Position numbers and translations under genes: made by a program. DNA of 64,000 nt from JAJPXC01 sp964520525 (GTDB lineage Bacteria > Bacteroidota > Bacteroidia > Bacteroidales > Muribaculaceae). Below, one piece after another: positions 1 to 8,434 of the stretch (positions are counted from its first letter, which is position 1; the number at the start of each line of letters is the position of its first letter). The stretch spans positions 1-64,000 of the forward strand of contig CAZFNR010000003.1 in assembly GCA_964520525.1 (NCBI GenBank). Direction: 5' to 3'. A model generated the notes under the pieces. The model saw nothing but the letters and a program-made list of their open reading frames with translations. It did not search any database and had not been told where the DNA came from.

Positions 1-52
1 CCAGGACCCCAACATTAAAAGTGTTGTGCTCTACCAGCTGAGCTAGCGAATC
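1..52 (-). tRNA. tRNA-Lys (anticodon TTT), partial
   Basis: The complement reads an acceptor 5' half, a D arm with GCTCAGCTGGTAGAGC and an anticodon arm CAACA-CTTTTAA-TGTTG, giving anticodon TTT (plus-strand positions 17-19), so lysine. The 5' end is at 52. The variable loop, T arm and 3' end lie outside the window. A good promoter sits just upstream on the same strand. Confidence 0.93.
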
Positions 53-93
53 TCCATTGTTGTTTGCTTATGTCGTTCCCGTCAAAAGCGATG

Positions 94-125
94 CAAAGGT
101 ATGGAGTTTTTCCGTAGTATGCAAA
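94..125 (-). promoter_or_regulatory. Bacteroidota-type promoter for tRNA-Lys
   Basis: Read on the minus strand, TTTG (125-122) is followed after 20 nt by TACCTTTG (101-94), matching the -33/-7 consensus of the Bacteroidota primary sigma factor. It would start transcription about 30-35 nt before the tRNA. Confidence 0.7.
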
Positions 126-222
126 TTTTTGGGCAAAAATTATTAAAAAAATATCTGATGTTGGCTTGTCGTCGGGATTTTGCTCGGTGTTTTGGCGGAT
201 TATGCCTAACTTTACGGTGTCT

Positions 223-1086
223 ATGAAAGGATTGGATTATAAGGATGTGCGACGGTTCAAAATGTGTGGGCTTGTCGCGTTGGCGATAACTGCTGTCGGG
301 ATGCTGACATGGGGTGCGGTCGGATGCGCTCAGTCGGCTATGGCTTCGGGGCTGTTTGCCGATGCCGACAGCACTGAGACTGCCGAGCCTGCCGTGTTCA
401 CGGTTGCCGACGGAGATGTGTCGGCACTTTTCTCTGATAGTCCCGGTCGTGACTACAACGTCCATCTCGGTGAGATGCCTCCCGGGGGTCGCCGACTCAG
501 ATATAAACCTGTGGCTTCGGTGGGGCGGCTGTTCAACGACAGTAACTATTTGCAGCTTCAGTCTGCGACATCGATGGGATTGGAGCCGGTGGCGACGTTG
601 CGCGATGCGTGGCGGTTGCGCCGTCCGGTGGTTAAGGTGAGTTCGTGTGGCGACTATTTTGTTGATACGCTGACTCATTCGTTGCCGTTTCTGGTGCCTG
701 AGGCCGAGGCTTTGTTGCGCGACATCGGCCGTCAGTTCCGCGACTCGCTCGCTGCCCGCGGCGGGGGCGATTATCGCATCAAGGTCACGAGCCTGCTGCG
801 CACGCCGATGACGATAACCAAGCTGCGCCGTCGCAACCGTAATGCCATCGATTCGTCAGCACATCAATATGGGACGACGTTCGATATCAGTTATATGAAG
901 TTTATATGTGATTCGAAGAAAGTCCCGCGGACTCAATCTGACTTGAAGGGGCTTTTGACGGAAATACTTATGGATTTGCGCGCCGGTGGCCGTTGTTATG
1001 TGAAGTATGAGCGGAAACAAGCTTGTTTCCATATAACGGTGCGCGGCGAAAACAGTAATGATTATGTCGAAAAGGCCGAAATATAA
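223..1086 (+). CDS. DUF5715-family exported protein, M15 peptidase-like
   Basis: I recognise the Bacteroidales DUF5715 family from its C-terminal half. The N-terminus has a basic stretch, then a hydrophobic segment (CGLVALAITAVGMLTWGAVG), so it is probably exported or membrane-anchored. Around residues 212-221 is SAHQYGTTFD, which fits the SxHxxGxxxD metal-site pattern of M15 (VanY-like) D-Ala-D-Ala peptidases, and a late His (CFHITV, about residue 270) could be the last zinc ligand. A cell-wall peptidase role is inference. The frame is open further up: a TTG at 166 and ATGs at 202 and 223 are possible starts; I chose 223 because it directly precedes the signal-like segment. The end overlaps the next gene by 29 nt. 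Confidence 0.75.
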   Translation: MKGLDYKDVRRFKMCGLVALAITAVGMLTWGAVGCAQSAMASGLFADADSTETAEPAVFTVADGDVSALFSDSPGRDYNVHLGEMPPGGRRLRYKPVASVGRLFNDSNYLQLQSATSMGLEPVATLRDAWRLRRPVVKVSSCGDYFVDTLTHSLPFLVPEAEALLRDIGRQFRDSLAARGGGDYRIKVTSLLRTPMTITKLRRRNRNAIDSSAHQYGTTFDISYMKFICDSKKVPRTQSDLKGLLTEILMDLRAGGRCYVKYERKQACFHITVRGENSNDYVEKAEI

Positions 1087-4000
1087 TGCTGAAGGCATCC
1101 GCCGCAGCCGAGTGTGGCGAGTGGTCAAAGGATGCTTGATTACGCTTTTGTGGACTGCTGTGGCGTTGGTGTTGCTGACCGTCGGCACCTTGACCACCGC
1201 AGTCAAGTTGCTCACGCCAGAGCGGCTGACCCCGCTTGTCAATTATTGTGCGTCGACCTATCTGAGCGCCGATGTGCGTTGCTCGCGGGTGGAGCTTGCG
1301 TTTTGGAGCACCTTTCCGCGGCTGACGCTCGAGGTTGATTCCCTTAGCGTAGTCAGCCGGTCGCTTGTCCCGCTGACGGAGGCCGAGCTCGCTTCGTTGC
1401 CCGCGGGGGCTGACACGCTTATGACGGTCCGCGGATTTTCGGGGGGTGTCAATCTCGCCCAGTTGCCGTTGGGCCGTGTGGCCTTGTATGATGTGGTGAT
1501 TGACCGTCCGATGATAAACCTTGTCAGCGTCAACGATTCGGTGGCCAACTACAATATCGTCCCCCCCTCGGAGCCTGACACTGCGGTGTCGTCGGTGATT
1601 ATTCCCGATTTCGCTATTGACCGGTTTGCCATCGTCAACGCCGAGGCGTTCAGCTATATGTCGCTCGCCGATTCGATTGCCGGGAGCGTTAGGCTCAACC
1701 GCGTGCTGCTCGGCGGCGAGGGTGCGCCTGTCTATGATATGGAGTTGCGTGGCGATTTAGGGTCGCCTTTGCTCAAGGAATATAATTTCGATAAGATTGT
1801 GATGGGTCTTGACGGCAGCGTCTTTTGGGACAAGAAATCCCCCTGTCAGATAGGTCTCAAAGATTTTACTGTCGATGTGGATGAGATTAAAGCAAGCATC
1901 GATACTGACATTGATTTCGCTGACTCGTTGACTGTCAAGACGTTTGGTATTAAGTTCTCCCCAATCAAAGTGCAGTCGCTCGTCTGCCATGCCCCAGCGG
2001 CTTACGCCAAAGCTGTCAAGCCTTTGCGCACTGATATGGCCATTGAGTTGCAAGGGGGGCTTACGTCGCCATATTGTCTGACCGATACTACCGCTGTGCC
2101 GTCGTTTGAGGTGCGTCTGACTATTCCTGATTGCCGTGTTGATTATGGCAAGGCGCGGTTCAAGCGTTTTGGCACTGATGTGGCTGTCAACTTCGACGGG
2201 CGCAATCCCGACAAGAGCGTAATCGAGTTGGGGCGTTTGGTGGTGGAGGGACCTGCCACTTCGATAAATCTCGATGGGACGGCTACATCGCTCATGAGCG
2301 ACCCGACAGTCGATTTGCGCATGAAAGCCGACATGGTTCTCGACCGTCTCCCCGCCGAGTTGAGGCGACTGATTCCTGCCGCTGTCAGCGGGCGGCTTCA
2401 TGCCGACCTTGCGGTAAAGGGCCGCCAAAGCTACATGAGCCGCAACCGATTCCATAAGCTCAAAATCGACGGGAGCTTGCGCGGGACCGACCTTGACGTG
2501 TCGATGCCAGAGAGCGACTTGACGGCGTGGCTGCGCGAGATTGTGGTGGAGTTTGGGACAAGCAAAAGTTTCGTCCGCGATGACCACCGCGTCGACTCAT
2601 TGCTGACGGCATCGGTCAAGATAGACACAGCATTGGTCAAAGCCGACGGCATGGAAGTGGCGTTGTCGCGGTTTGCCGCCGGAGTCGGCAGCGCAAATCG
2701 TAGGGAGTCGGCCGACACGGCTGCCATCAATCCGTTCGGGGGTGCGGTGAGCGTAGCGAGACTTAACGTGGTTTCCTCCGCCGATTCGAGCCGTCTGCGG
2801 TTGCGCGACTTCGCCTGTCGCGGCTCGTTGCAACGGTTTGAGGGTAACCGCCGCGTCCCAAAGCTCGCGCTCTCGATGACGGCGCGACGCGTAAGCGCAG
2901 GGAATCCCCGCTCGCGCTATTCCCTGAGCGAGAGCGACATCGACATAATGGCCCATATCAAGCCAAAGAAAAAGATGGGTGCCAAGACGCAGGCTGTCTA
3001 CGACTCCATCGCCGCGTTGCATCCCGAACTGTCGGCCGATTCGCTGCTGGCTCTCGCACGGGTCGAGCGGCGTCGGCAACGAGCGTCGCGCGGCAGTGCC
3101 GACGCCGATATTGACAAAGAGGTTGTTGACTTTGGCCTTGATTCAAAGATGAAGGAGCTTTTGCAACGGTGGGGAATCCATGGCACCATCAAAGCCAAGT
3201 CGGGGCGCGTGTTCACCCCCTATTTCCCTCTGCGCAATAAACTCAGCGACGTAGATATTGAGTTCTCCACCGACTCGCTTGTGCTGCGCGACGTGAAATA
3301 CGATGTCGGGCATAGCGACTTCCTGATTAACGGCACCGTCACCAACCTGCGCCGCGCGATGACCTCGCGCCGTCATGTGCCAATCGAGATTGACTTCAAT
3401 CTGCGGTCAGACACGATAAATGTCAATGAGTTGGTCCGCGCCATGTTTGCCGGGGGAGCCTATGCCGCCCGTCTCGACTCAGACCGCCCGGTTGTAAACC
3501 TCGACAAGATAGATGACGACGCGGCACTCGAACAAGCCGTCTCGGCAGAGAGTGACACCGTGTCGGGCCCGTTGTTGGTGCCCCACAACATAAAGGCATC
3601 GTTTAAGATGCGCGCCCGCAACATCATCTATGCCGATATGCTTATGAACCGTTTCGTCGGGGTTGTCGACATCTACGACGGGGCCATCAGTCTTAACCGA
3701 CTCTCGGCCCGCACCGATATGGGGTCGGTTGACCTGTCGGCGCTTTATTCGGCACCCGACCGCGAGCGAATGGAGTTCGGGTTCGGTGTCAAAATAAAAG
3801 ATTTCCATATCAACCGCTTTTTGGCGATGTTCCCCTCTATCGACACTATCATGCCGATGTTGAAAGATATTTCGGGGATAGTCAATGCCGACATCGCCGC
3901 CACCACCAATGTCGACACGCTGATGAATTTCGTGGTGCCCACGCTTCGGGCGGCTATCAAGGTGGAGGGCGACAGCCTTGTGCTGCTCGATGCCGACACA

Positions 4001-4564
4001 TACAAGATGCTGTCGAAGTGGCTGTTTTTCAAGAATAAGAAACACAACATGATTAATCACATGAATGTAGAGGCGGTTGTCGAGAACTCACAGCTCGAAC
4101 TGTTTCCCTTCATGTTTGACATCGACCGTTATCGTCTGGGGGTGATGGGCCACAATGACTTGTCGCTCAACTACGACTATCACATATCGGTGTTGAAATC
4201 GCCGCTTCCGTTCAAATTCGGCATCAATCTCCGCGGCACCCCCGACGATATGAAGATACGCTTGGGAGGAGCCAAGTTCAAGGAGAACATGGTTGCCGAA
4301 CGCCATGAGATAGTCGACACTACGCGTGTCAACCTGATAAAGCAGATGTCGACGGTGTTCCGCCGCGGTGTTACCGCCGCTCGTCTTGGACGGCTTGACA
4401 TAGGCGGAGACGGACAGCGATTCGCGCCCCCCGCTGAAGCCGACACGTTGTCGCGGTCTGACTCGCTGATGCTCATTAAAGAGGGGTTGCTTGAAGCTCC
4501 GCCGGAGTTTCAACCCGACACGACGGCGACACTCACAAAGCGGTCGAAACGAAAAAGGAAATGA
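1058..4564 (+). CDS. AsmA-like inner-membrane/periplasmic protein
   Basis: This 1168-residue protein has one N-terminal membrane segment (about residues 21-45, GCLITLLWTAVALVLLTVG) followed by a very long periplasmic region rich in beta-strand repeats, the architecture of the AsmA/TamB-like family. Family members are thought to bridge inner and outer membranes and affect phospholipid transport or outer-membrane assembly. The C-terminus is very basic (KRSKRKRK). A second ATG at 1064 is an alternative start. It overlaps the DUF5715 gene upstream by 29 nt and the HAD gene downstream by 4 nt (ATGA), suggesting translational coupling. The exact substrate cannot be read from sequence. Confidence 0.8.
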   Translation: MIMSKRPKYNAEGIRRSRVWRVVKGCLITLLWTAVALVLLTVGTLTTAVKLLTPERLTPLVNYCASTYLSADVRCSRVELAFWSTFPRLTLEVDSLSVVSRSLVPLTEAELASLPAGADTLMTVRGFSGGVNLAQLPLGRVALYDVVIDRPMINLVSVNDSVANYNIVPPSEPDTAVSSVIIPDFAIDRFAIVNAEAFSYMSLADSIAGSVRLNRVLLGGEGAPVYDMELRGDLGSPLLKEYNFDKIVMGLDGSVFWDKKSPCQIGLKDFTVDVDEIKASIDTDIDFADSLTVKTFGIKFSPIKVQSLVCHAPAAYAKAVKPLRTDMAIELQGGLTSPYCLTDTTAVPSFEVRLTIPDCRVDYGKARFKRFGTDVAVNFDGRNPDKSVIELGRLVVEGPATSINLDGTATSLMSDPTVDLRMKADMVLDRLPAELRRLIPAAVSGRLHADLAVKGRQSYMSRNRFHKLKIDGSLRGTDLDVSMPESDLTAWLREIVVEFGTSKSFVRDDHRVDSLLTASVKIDTALVKADGMEVALSRFAAGVGSANRRESADTAAINPFGGAVSVARLNVVSSADSSRLRLRDFACRGSLQRFEGNRRVPKLALSMTARRVSAGNPRSRYSLSESDIDIMAHIKPKKKMGAKTQAVYDSIAALHPELSADSLLALARVERRRQRASRGSADADIDKEVVDFGLDSKMKELLQRWGIHGTIKAKSGRVFTPYFPLRNKLSDVDIEFSTDSLVLRDVKYDVGHSDFLINGTVTNLRRAMTSRRHVPIEIDFNLRSDTINVNELVRAMFAGGAYAARLDSDRPVVNLDKIDDDAALEQAVSAESDTVSGPLLVPHNIKASFKMRARNIIYADMLMNRFVGVVDIYDGAISLNRLSARTDMGSVDLSALYSAPDRERMEFGFGVKIKDFHINRFLAMFPSIDTIMPMLKDISGIVNADIAATTNVDTLMNFVVPTLRAAIKVEGDSLVLLDADTYKMLSKWLFFKNKKHNMINHMNVEAVVENSQLELFPFMFDIDRYRLGVMGHNDLSLNYDYHISVLKSPLPFKFGINLRGTPDDMKIRLGGAKFKENMVAERHEIVDTTRVNLIKQMSTVFRRGVTAARLGRLDIGGDGQRFAPPAEADTLSRSDSLMLIKEGLLEAPPEFQPDTTATLTKRSKRKRK

Positions 4565-5310
4565 CGATGCGAAAAGCTGATGAAGTGATTAAGGCGGCTG
4601 TCGGCCGTTACCTCAGGCGCACGGGCTTCGGCCGAGTCGCGCCCTGGGCGGCGTTGATTGACATGGACGGGACGCTTTATGACTCGATGGGCAACCATGC
4701 CGCCGCATGGCACCGCATGATGACCGAGCTGGGCGTTGACACCACCCGCGACGAATTTTTCCTTTATGAGGGGATGACCGGCGCGGCTACCATCAATCTG
4801 CTTTTCCGCCGGGCGTTCAACCGAGACGCCACAGCCGGTGAGGTGGCCGAACTTTATCACCGCAAGACTGTTTATTTTACAGAGTTGCCGGCTGTTAACC
4901 CGATGCCGGGCGCGTCGGCGATGCTGGATTTCCTGGCCTCGGCGGGTGTGCGGCGGGTGCTGGTGACCGGGTCGGGGCAAAGCTCGCTCATAGGGCGGCT
5001 CGCCGAGGACTTTCCCGGAGCTTTCCGCCGCGGGGATATGGTGACGGCGCGCGATGTGGCGCATGGCAAACCCCACCCCGAGCCATACCTTAAAGGGATG
5101 TCGCTCGCCGGTGTCGAGCCGTGGGAGGCCATAGTGTTTGAGAACGCCCCGCTTGGCGTTGAAGCGGGTGCCGCCTCCGGAGCTTTCACGATAGGGGTTA
5201 CCACGGGTCCCGTGCCGCGCGAAGCTCTTGCCGAAGCCGGCGCCGACCTGATATTTCAGTCGATGACCGAATGCGCGGCCTCGTTGCCGCTATTGTTTAA
5301 TGCGTTTTAA
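4561..5310 (+). CDS. HAD-superfamily phosphatase/phosphomutase-like protein
   Basis: A 249-residue subfamily I HAD hydrolase related to beta-phosphoglucomutases. Motif I is DMDGT with nucleophile Asp near residue 35; motif II is VTGSG (Thr/Ser, about residue 139); the conserved Lys is in GKPHPEPY; motif III is FENAPLGVEAG. In most relatives motif III reads (F/E)EDSxxG, so here the second acid is Asn and the Ser is Ala, while the Glu is kept. Substrate unknown; small phosphorylated sugars are typical. The ATGA overlap couples it to the AsmA-like gene and aroB follows after 12 nt. Confidence 0.82.
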   Translation: MTMRKADEVIKAAVGRYLRRTGFGRVAPWAALIDMDGTLYDSMGNHAAAWHRMMTELGVDTTRDEFFLYEGMTGAATINLLFRRAFNRDATAGEVAELYHRKTVYFTELPAVNPMPGASAMLDFLASAGVRRVLVTGSGQSSLIGRLAEDFPGAFRRGDMVTARDVAHGKPHPEPYLKGMSLAGVEPWEAIVFENAPLGVEAGAASGAFTIGVTTGPVPREALAEAGADLIFQSMTECAASLPLLFNAF

Positions 5311-5322
5311 CCGATAGATTAT

Positions 5323-6390
5323 ATGGGACGACAAGAACTTATTTTCACCAATCATGTGGCAGGGACCATCGACCGGCTTGTCGCAGCGATGGAGCCCTCG
5401 AAAGTGTTTGTGCTTGTTGATGTCAACACGGCGTCGTTTGTGCTTCCCCGCTTGCAGGCGATGTCTACGACTGTTGCCGCCGCCGAGGTCATAACGGTGA
5501 AAGCCGGCGATGTCAACAAAGACCTTGAGGCACTCGCCTCGATTTGGCGTCAGCTCGGCGACCGCGGGGGTACGCGCCACGCCCTTATCATCAATGTGGG
5601 TGGGGGCGTTGTCACCGATATGGGAGCGTTTGCCGCCGCCACGTTCAAGCGGGGGATACGCTGCTTGAATATCCCGACGACACTCCTCGGGGCGGTCGAC
5701 GCGTCGGTAGGCGGTAAGACGGGAATCAACTTTAACGGATTTAAAAACGAAATAGGGGCGTTCAGCGAAGCCGAAGCCGTCATCATATCAACCACATTTT
5801 TCAACACACTGCCCCAACAGGAGCTGCTTTCGGGATATGCCGAGATGCTGAAACATGGCCTGATTGCCGACAAGCGCGTCTACAATGACCTGTTGGCCTA
5901 CAGGATAGACCGGGCAGACAACGAGCATCTCTTGCGGCTGCTTGAAGAAAGCGTAAAGGTCAAAAACGAGATAGTCAGTCAGGACCCCGAGGAGCACGGC
6001 ATACGCCGCGCCCTCAATCTCGGCCACACGGTAGGCCATGCGTTCGAGTCGCTGGCGATGAAGCGCAAATCGCCCATCCCTCATGGCTACGCTGTGGCGT
6101 GGGGGCTTGTTGTGGAGCTGATACTGTCGCATATGCAGCTCCGATTCCCGAGCGACGAGTTGCAGCGGTTCGCCGCATATGTCCATGACAACTACGGAGC
6201 GTTTGAAATCGATTGCTCTGACTACGACGAGTTGTTGTGCTTTATGAGCCATGATAAGAAGAATGTCAGGGCGGGGGAGATAAATTTCACGCTGCTGAAA
6301 GATGTCGGCGATGTGAAAATCGACTGCACCGCCGACAGTGAGCAGATTAAGGCCGCTCTCGACATCTACCTCGACCTGATGCATCTGTGA
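5323..6390 (+). CDS. aroB: 3-dehydroquinate synthase
   Basis: AroB converts DAHP to 3-dehydroquinate, the second step of the shikimate pathway, in the cytoplasm using NAD and a divalent metal. The 355-residue length is normal. Diagnostic stretches are NVGGGVVTDMGAF (NAD-binding), the block IPTTLLGAVDASVGGKTG followed by INFNGFKNEIGAF, and the metal-site region LNLGHTVGHAFE. It sits 12 nt after the HAD gene and probably ends this plus-strand run. No other shikimate gene is in the window. Confidence 0.96.
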   Translation: MGRQELIFTNHVAGTIDRLVAAMEPSKVFVLVDVNTASFVLPRLQAMSTTVAAAEVITVKAGDVNKDLEALASIWRQLGDRGGTRHALIINVGGGVVTDMGAFAAATFKRGIRCLNIPTTLLGAVDASVGGKTGINFNGFKNEIGAFSEAEAVIISTTFFNTLPQQELLSGYAEMLKHGLIADKRVYNDLLAYRIDRADNEHLLRLLEESVKVKNEIVSQDPEEHGIRRALNLGHTVGHAFESLAMKRKSPIPHGYAVAWGLVVELILSHMQLRFPSDELQRFAAYVHDNYGAFEIDCSDYDELLCFMSHDKKNVRAGEINFTLLKDVGDVKIDCTADSEQIKAALDIYLDLMHL

Positions 6391-6749
6391 CCGCAAAGCG
6401 CGCCGCAAGTAGAATAAGCGAAAACCACACCAAAAATTGTAGACAAAAATTGGCGGGGGCGGCGGCTTCTTCGTGGCAATCTTAAATGGAAGAGCCGGGG
6501 TTGAATAGCTATTTTACTATCGCTCAACATATCATATAATAAATGTTTTTACTGTCTTAGCGGTATTATAAGATGTGTTGAGCATGGCAAAGCTGTCGAC
6601 TTAGCCGCTTTGCGCCACGATTTGATAAATAGATATGAATGTATAGGACGCACTCAATATATTAATGAATTACAGTAAATTATTGTAGTTAAAATTAGAA
6701 TACCATTTTCGTCATCTACAATAACTAATGTGATATCGGCTCAAACCAA
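6391..6749. other. AT-rich intergenic region with inverted repeats
   Basis: No gene is seen in these 359 nt. The composition becomes clearly AT-rich compared with aroB. GCTCAACA (6522-6529) and TGTTGAGC (6576-6583) form a separated 8-bp inverted repeat. A GCAAAGCG-type motif near 6393 reappears inverted near 6610 (CGCTTTGC-like). Together with the Fic gene this looks like the edge of acquired DNA, but no transposase or clear target duplication is present. Confidence 0.5.
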
Positions 6750-7433
6750 GTGAAAATATGGCAAAATTCGGCTCAATCTGAGCTGATAAACCAATTTTTT
6801 AGCAATTTTGAGCCGATTAAATTTTCAGATTGGAAATCATCCCAAATAGAGGGCAACACATACTCATTACTGGAGACTGAAAGATTGCTGAAAGAAAAAC
6901 AGACGGCAAGCGGAAAGACAAAAGAAGAGGCCGTGATGCTACTCAATCATAAGGATGCGCTCGACTTTATTCTTGATGCGCCGGACTATCTTAAAAATCT
7001 GACTGTTGCCCGTATCGAAGAAATTCATGCGTTGCTTACAAAAGAATTAGGCGTTGAGGGAAACATACGTCATCGTCGCGTCGGCATAACCGGAACAAAC
7101 AACACTCCACTTGATAATGAATTCCAGATTCGCGAAGCGCTTGAAGATACAGTGCGACTCATCAATGGGGAGAGTAATGTTTTCGACAAAGCCCTTCTCG
7201 CAATTGTTTTGCTAAGCTACATTCAGACGTTCACCGACGGTAACAAGCGCACAGCCAGAATAGTGGGCAATGGTATTCTTATCGCAAACGGCTACTGCCC
7301 CATTTCATTCCGCACTGTTGATTCGATTGACTACAAAAAGGCCATGATGATGTTCTATGAGCAGAACAATATTGCCGCCTTCAAACGTATTTTCATCGAA
7401 CAATTCCTCTTCGCTGTAAAAACCTATTTTTAG
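6750..7433 (+). CDS. Fic-domain protein with substituted catalytic histidine
   Basis: The 227-residue protein has the Fic fold: an N-terminal inhibitory helix motif SxxxEG (S30..E34-G35, SSQIEGN) and a Fic motif near 159-170. The canonical motif is HPFx(D/E)GN(G/K)RxxR, with His as the base for AMP transfer. Here it reads QTFTDGNKRTAR, so His is Gln while the phosphate-binding D/G/N/R residues remain. It may be catalytically altered or inactive. The start is a GTG; the frame is open only to 6729, and family members usually extend further at the N-terminus, so mild 5' truncation is possible. AT-richer than its neighbours, with no antitoxin partner visible. Confidence 0.85.
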   Translation: MKIWQNSAQSELINQFFSNFEPIKFSDWKSSQIEGNTYSLLETERLLKEKQTASGKTKEEAVMLLNHKDALDFILDAPDYLKNLTVARIEEIHALLTKELGVEGNIRHRRVGITGTNNTPLDNEFQIREALEDTVRLINGESNVFDKALLAIVLLSYIQTFTDGNKRTARIVGNGILIANGYCPISFRTVDSIDYKKAMMMFYEQNNIAAFKRIFIEQFLFAVKTYF

Positions 7434-7446
7434 AACCTCCCTTTGT

Positions 7447-7489
7447 TTTAAAGCCGCAGGCTAAAATTTGATTGGGCTGCGGCTTTAAA
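7447..7489. terminator. Bidirectional terminator between convergent genes
   Basis: A perfect 13-bp inverted repeat, TTTAAAGCCGCAG (7447-7459) and CTGCGGCTTTAAA (7477-7489), with a 17-nt loop. It has T-rich sequence after it on both strands and sits between the Fic gene and the convergent minus-strand gene, so it can stop transcription from both sides. Confidence 0.85.
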
Positions 7490-7555
7490 TTTTGTTTGCT
7501 TTGCAACTTTTATCCCGAACTTGCGTTATTACGCCGTTTCGTATTTCTGTCAGCT

Positions 7556-8356
7556 TCAGTCTATGACCTTGCTCACCTTCCCGTCGGTGAACACAATCAC
7601 CGTGTTGTTGTCATAAATCCAGCGAGTGCGTTCTCCCGATCGGCGCGTGTCGCGGGCAGGTCCTTTGGCGAGTGTCACCTCGTCCATGTTCATTCCCAAC
7701 GCCACTTTTCCCTTTTTGATTTCGGCATAGTGGGTGGCTGAGATGTCGGTGCGGCTGCTTGCATACTTGGCAAGGTCGTTAAGGTATGCAGAGTTGATAT
7801 CTACGAGTTCGATCACCAGCTCTTCATGGCGGTTATCGCTCTCGGGATGCAACGATTCGAGTTCCGACGTTTTGGGCAATATCCCCTTCAGACGGTATTT
7901 GACTTTGATATCGGTTGTCGAGAAGTCAAGTTTGCCATTCTTGGCCGCAAATGTGATATTGCGCGTGTATGTGGTCTCTTTGTTGTTGCTTCCTTGGGTT
8001 GTCGCAAGGGTTATTGTGAACGTTTTGTTAGCGTAATCGCATGATTGAAAACCCTCCTGCTTTTCTGCGTCAAATCTGTCGGCGGCATAGACCATGGCGG
8101 CGAGCATTGCTTGCTCTGCCGTCAATCCGTCGACGGCGAGTGTGCCCTTGATGACGGCCACGCTGTCATCCCCCTCGGTTTTGGGGTAGAATAGGGGCAA
8201 GCCATCCTCCGCTTGCCCGGGCAGCTCTTTCTCGCTGATCCACTCGCTGTAGTCGATACGCGGTTTGGGCGTTTTTTTGAGGTTGATTTTAAACGCTTCG
8301 GCTTGACTGGCACACAGCAGTGCCGCCGTTGCTGCTATTATGATTTTTTTTCTCAT
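7556..8356 (-). CDS. Exported protein of unknown function
   Basis: A 266-residue protein with a clear signal peptide (MRKKIIIAATAALLCASQAEA, cleavage near residue 21). The middle resembles the DUF4468-type domain of Bacteroidales (a short alpha/beta unit with TLAVDGLTAEQAMLAAMVYA near residues 72-92), but this is a tentative resemblance. The last 50 residues (KGKVALGMNMDEVTLAKGP, then RWIYDNNTVIVFTDGKV) recall a small SmpA/OmlA-like module. It is probably periplasmic. It follows an outer-membrane protein gene on the same strand, separated by a GC-rich hairpin. Confidence 0.6.
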   Translation of the reverse strand: MRKKIIIAATAALLCASQAEAFKINLKKTPKPRIDYSEWISEKELPGQAEDGLPLFYPKTEGDDSVAVIKGTLAVDGLTAEQAMLAAMVYAADRFDAEKQEGFQSCDYANKTFTITLATTQGSNNKETTYTRNITFAAKNGKLDFSTTDIKVKYRLKGILPKTSELESLHPESDNRHEELVIELVDINSAYLNDLAKYASSRTDISATHYAEIKKGKVALGMNMDEVTLAKGPARDTRRSGERTRWIYDNNTVIVFTDGKVSKVID

Positions 8357-8372
8357 TGTTTTTTTTAGATTG

Positions 8373-8412
8373 ACAAGGGGCGGAACCGCCTACGGCGGCC
8401 CCAACCCCTTGT
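8373..8412. repeat. GC-rich nested hairpin between exported-protein genes
   Basis: ACAAGGGG (8373-8380) pairs with CCCCTTGT (8405-8412), enclosing CCGCC-TAC-GGCGG (8386-8398). On the minus strand, the direction of the flanking genes, it is followed by an A-rich rather than T-rich run, so it is not a classical rho-independent terminator. It could be an mRNA processing or stability element or a REP-like repeat. Confidence 0.55.
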
Positions 8413-8434
8413 GCGTGAAAAATGATGACAAATA

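Noticed and set aside
1757..2587. Large antisense ORFs within the AsmA-like gene
   Set aside because: Shadow frames; no signals for expression and no similarity to known domains.
7472..8044. Plus-strand ORFs opposite the exported-protein gene
   Set aside because: They overlap the minus-strand gene with a clear signal peptide and lack any recognisable features.
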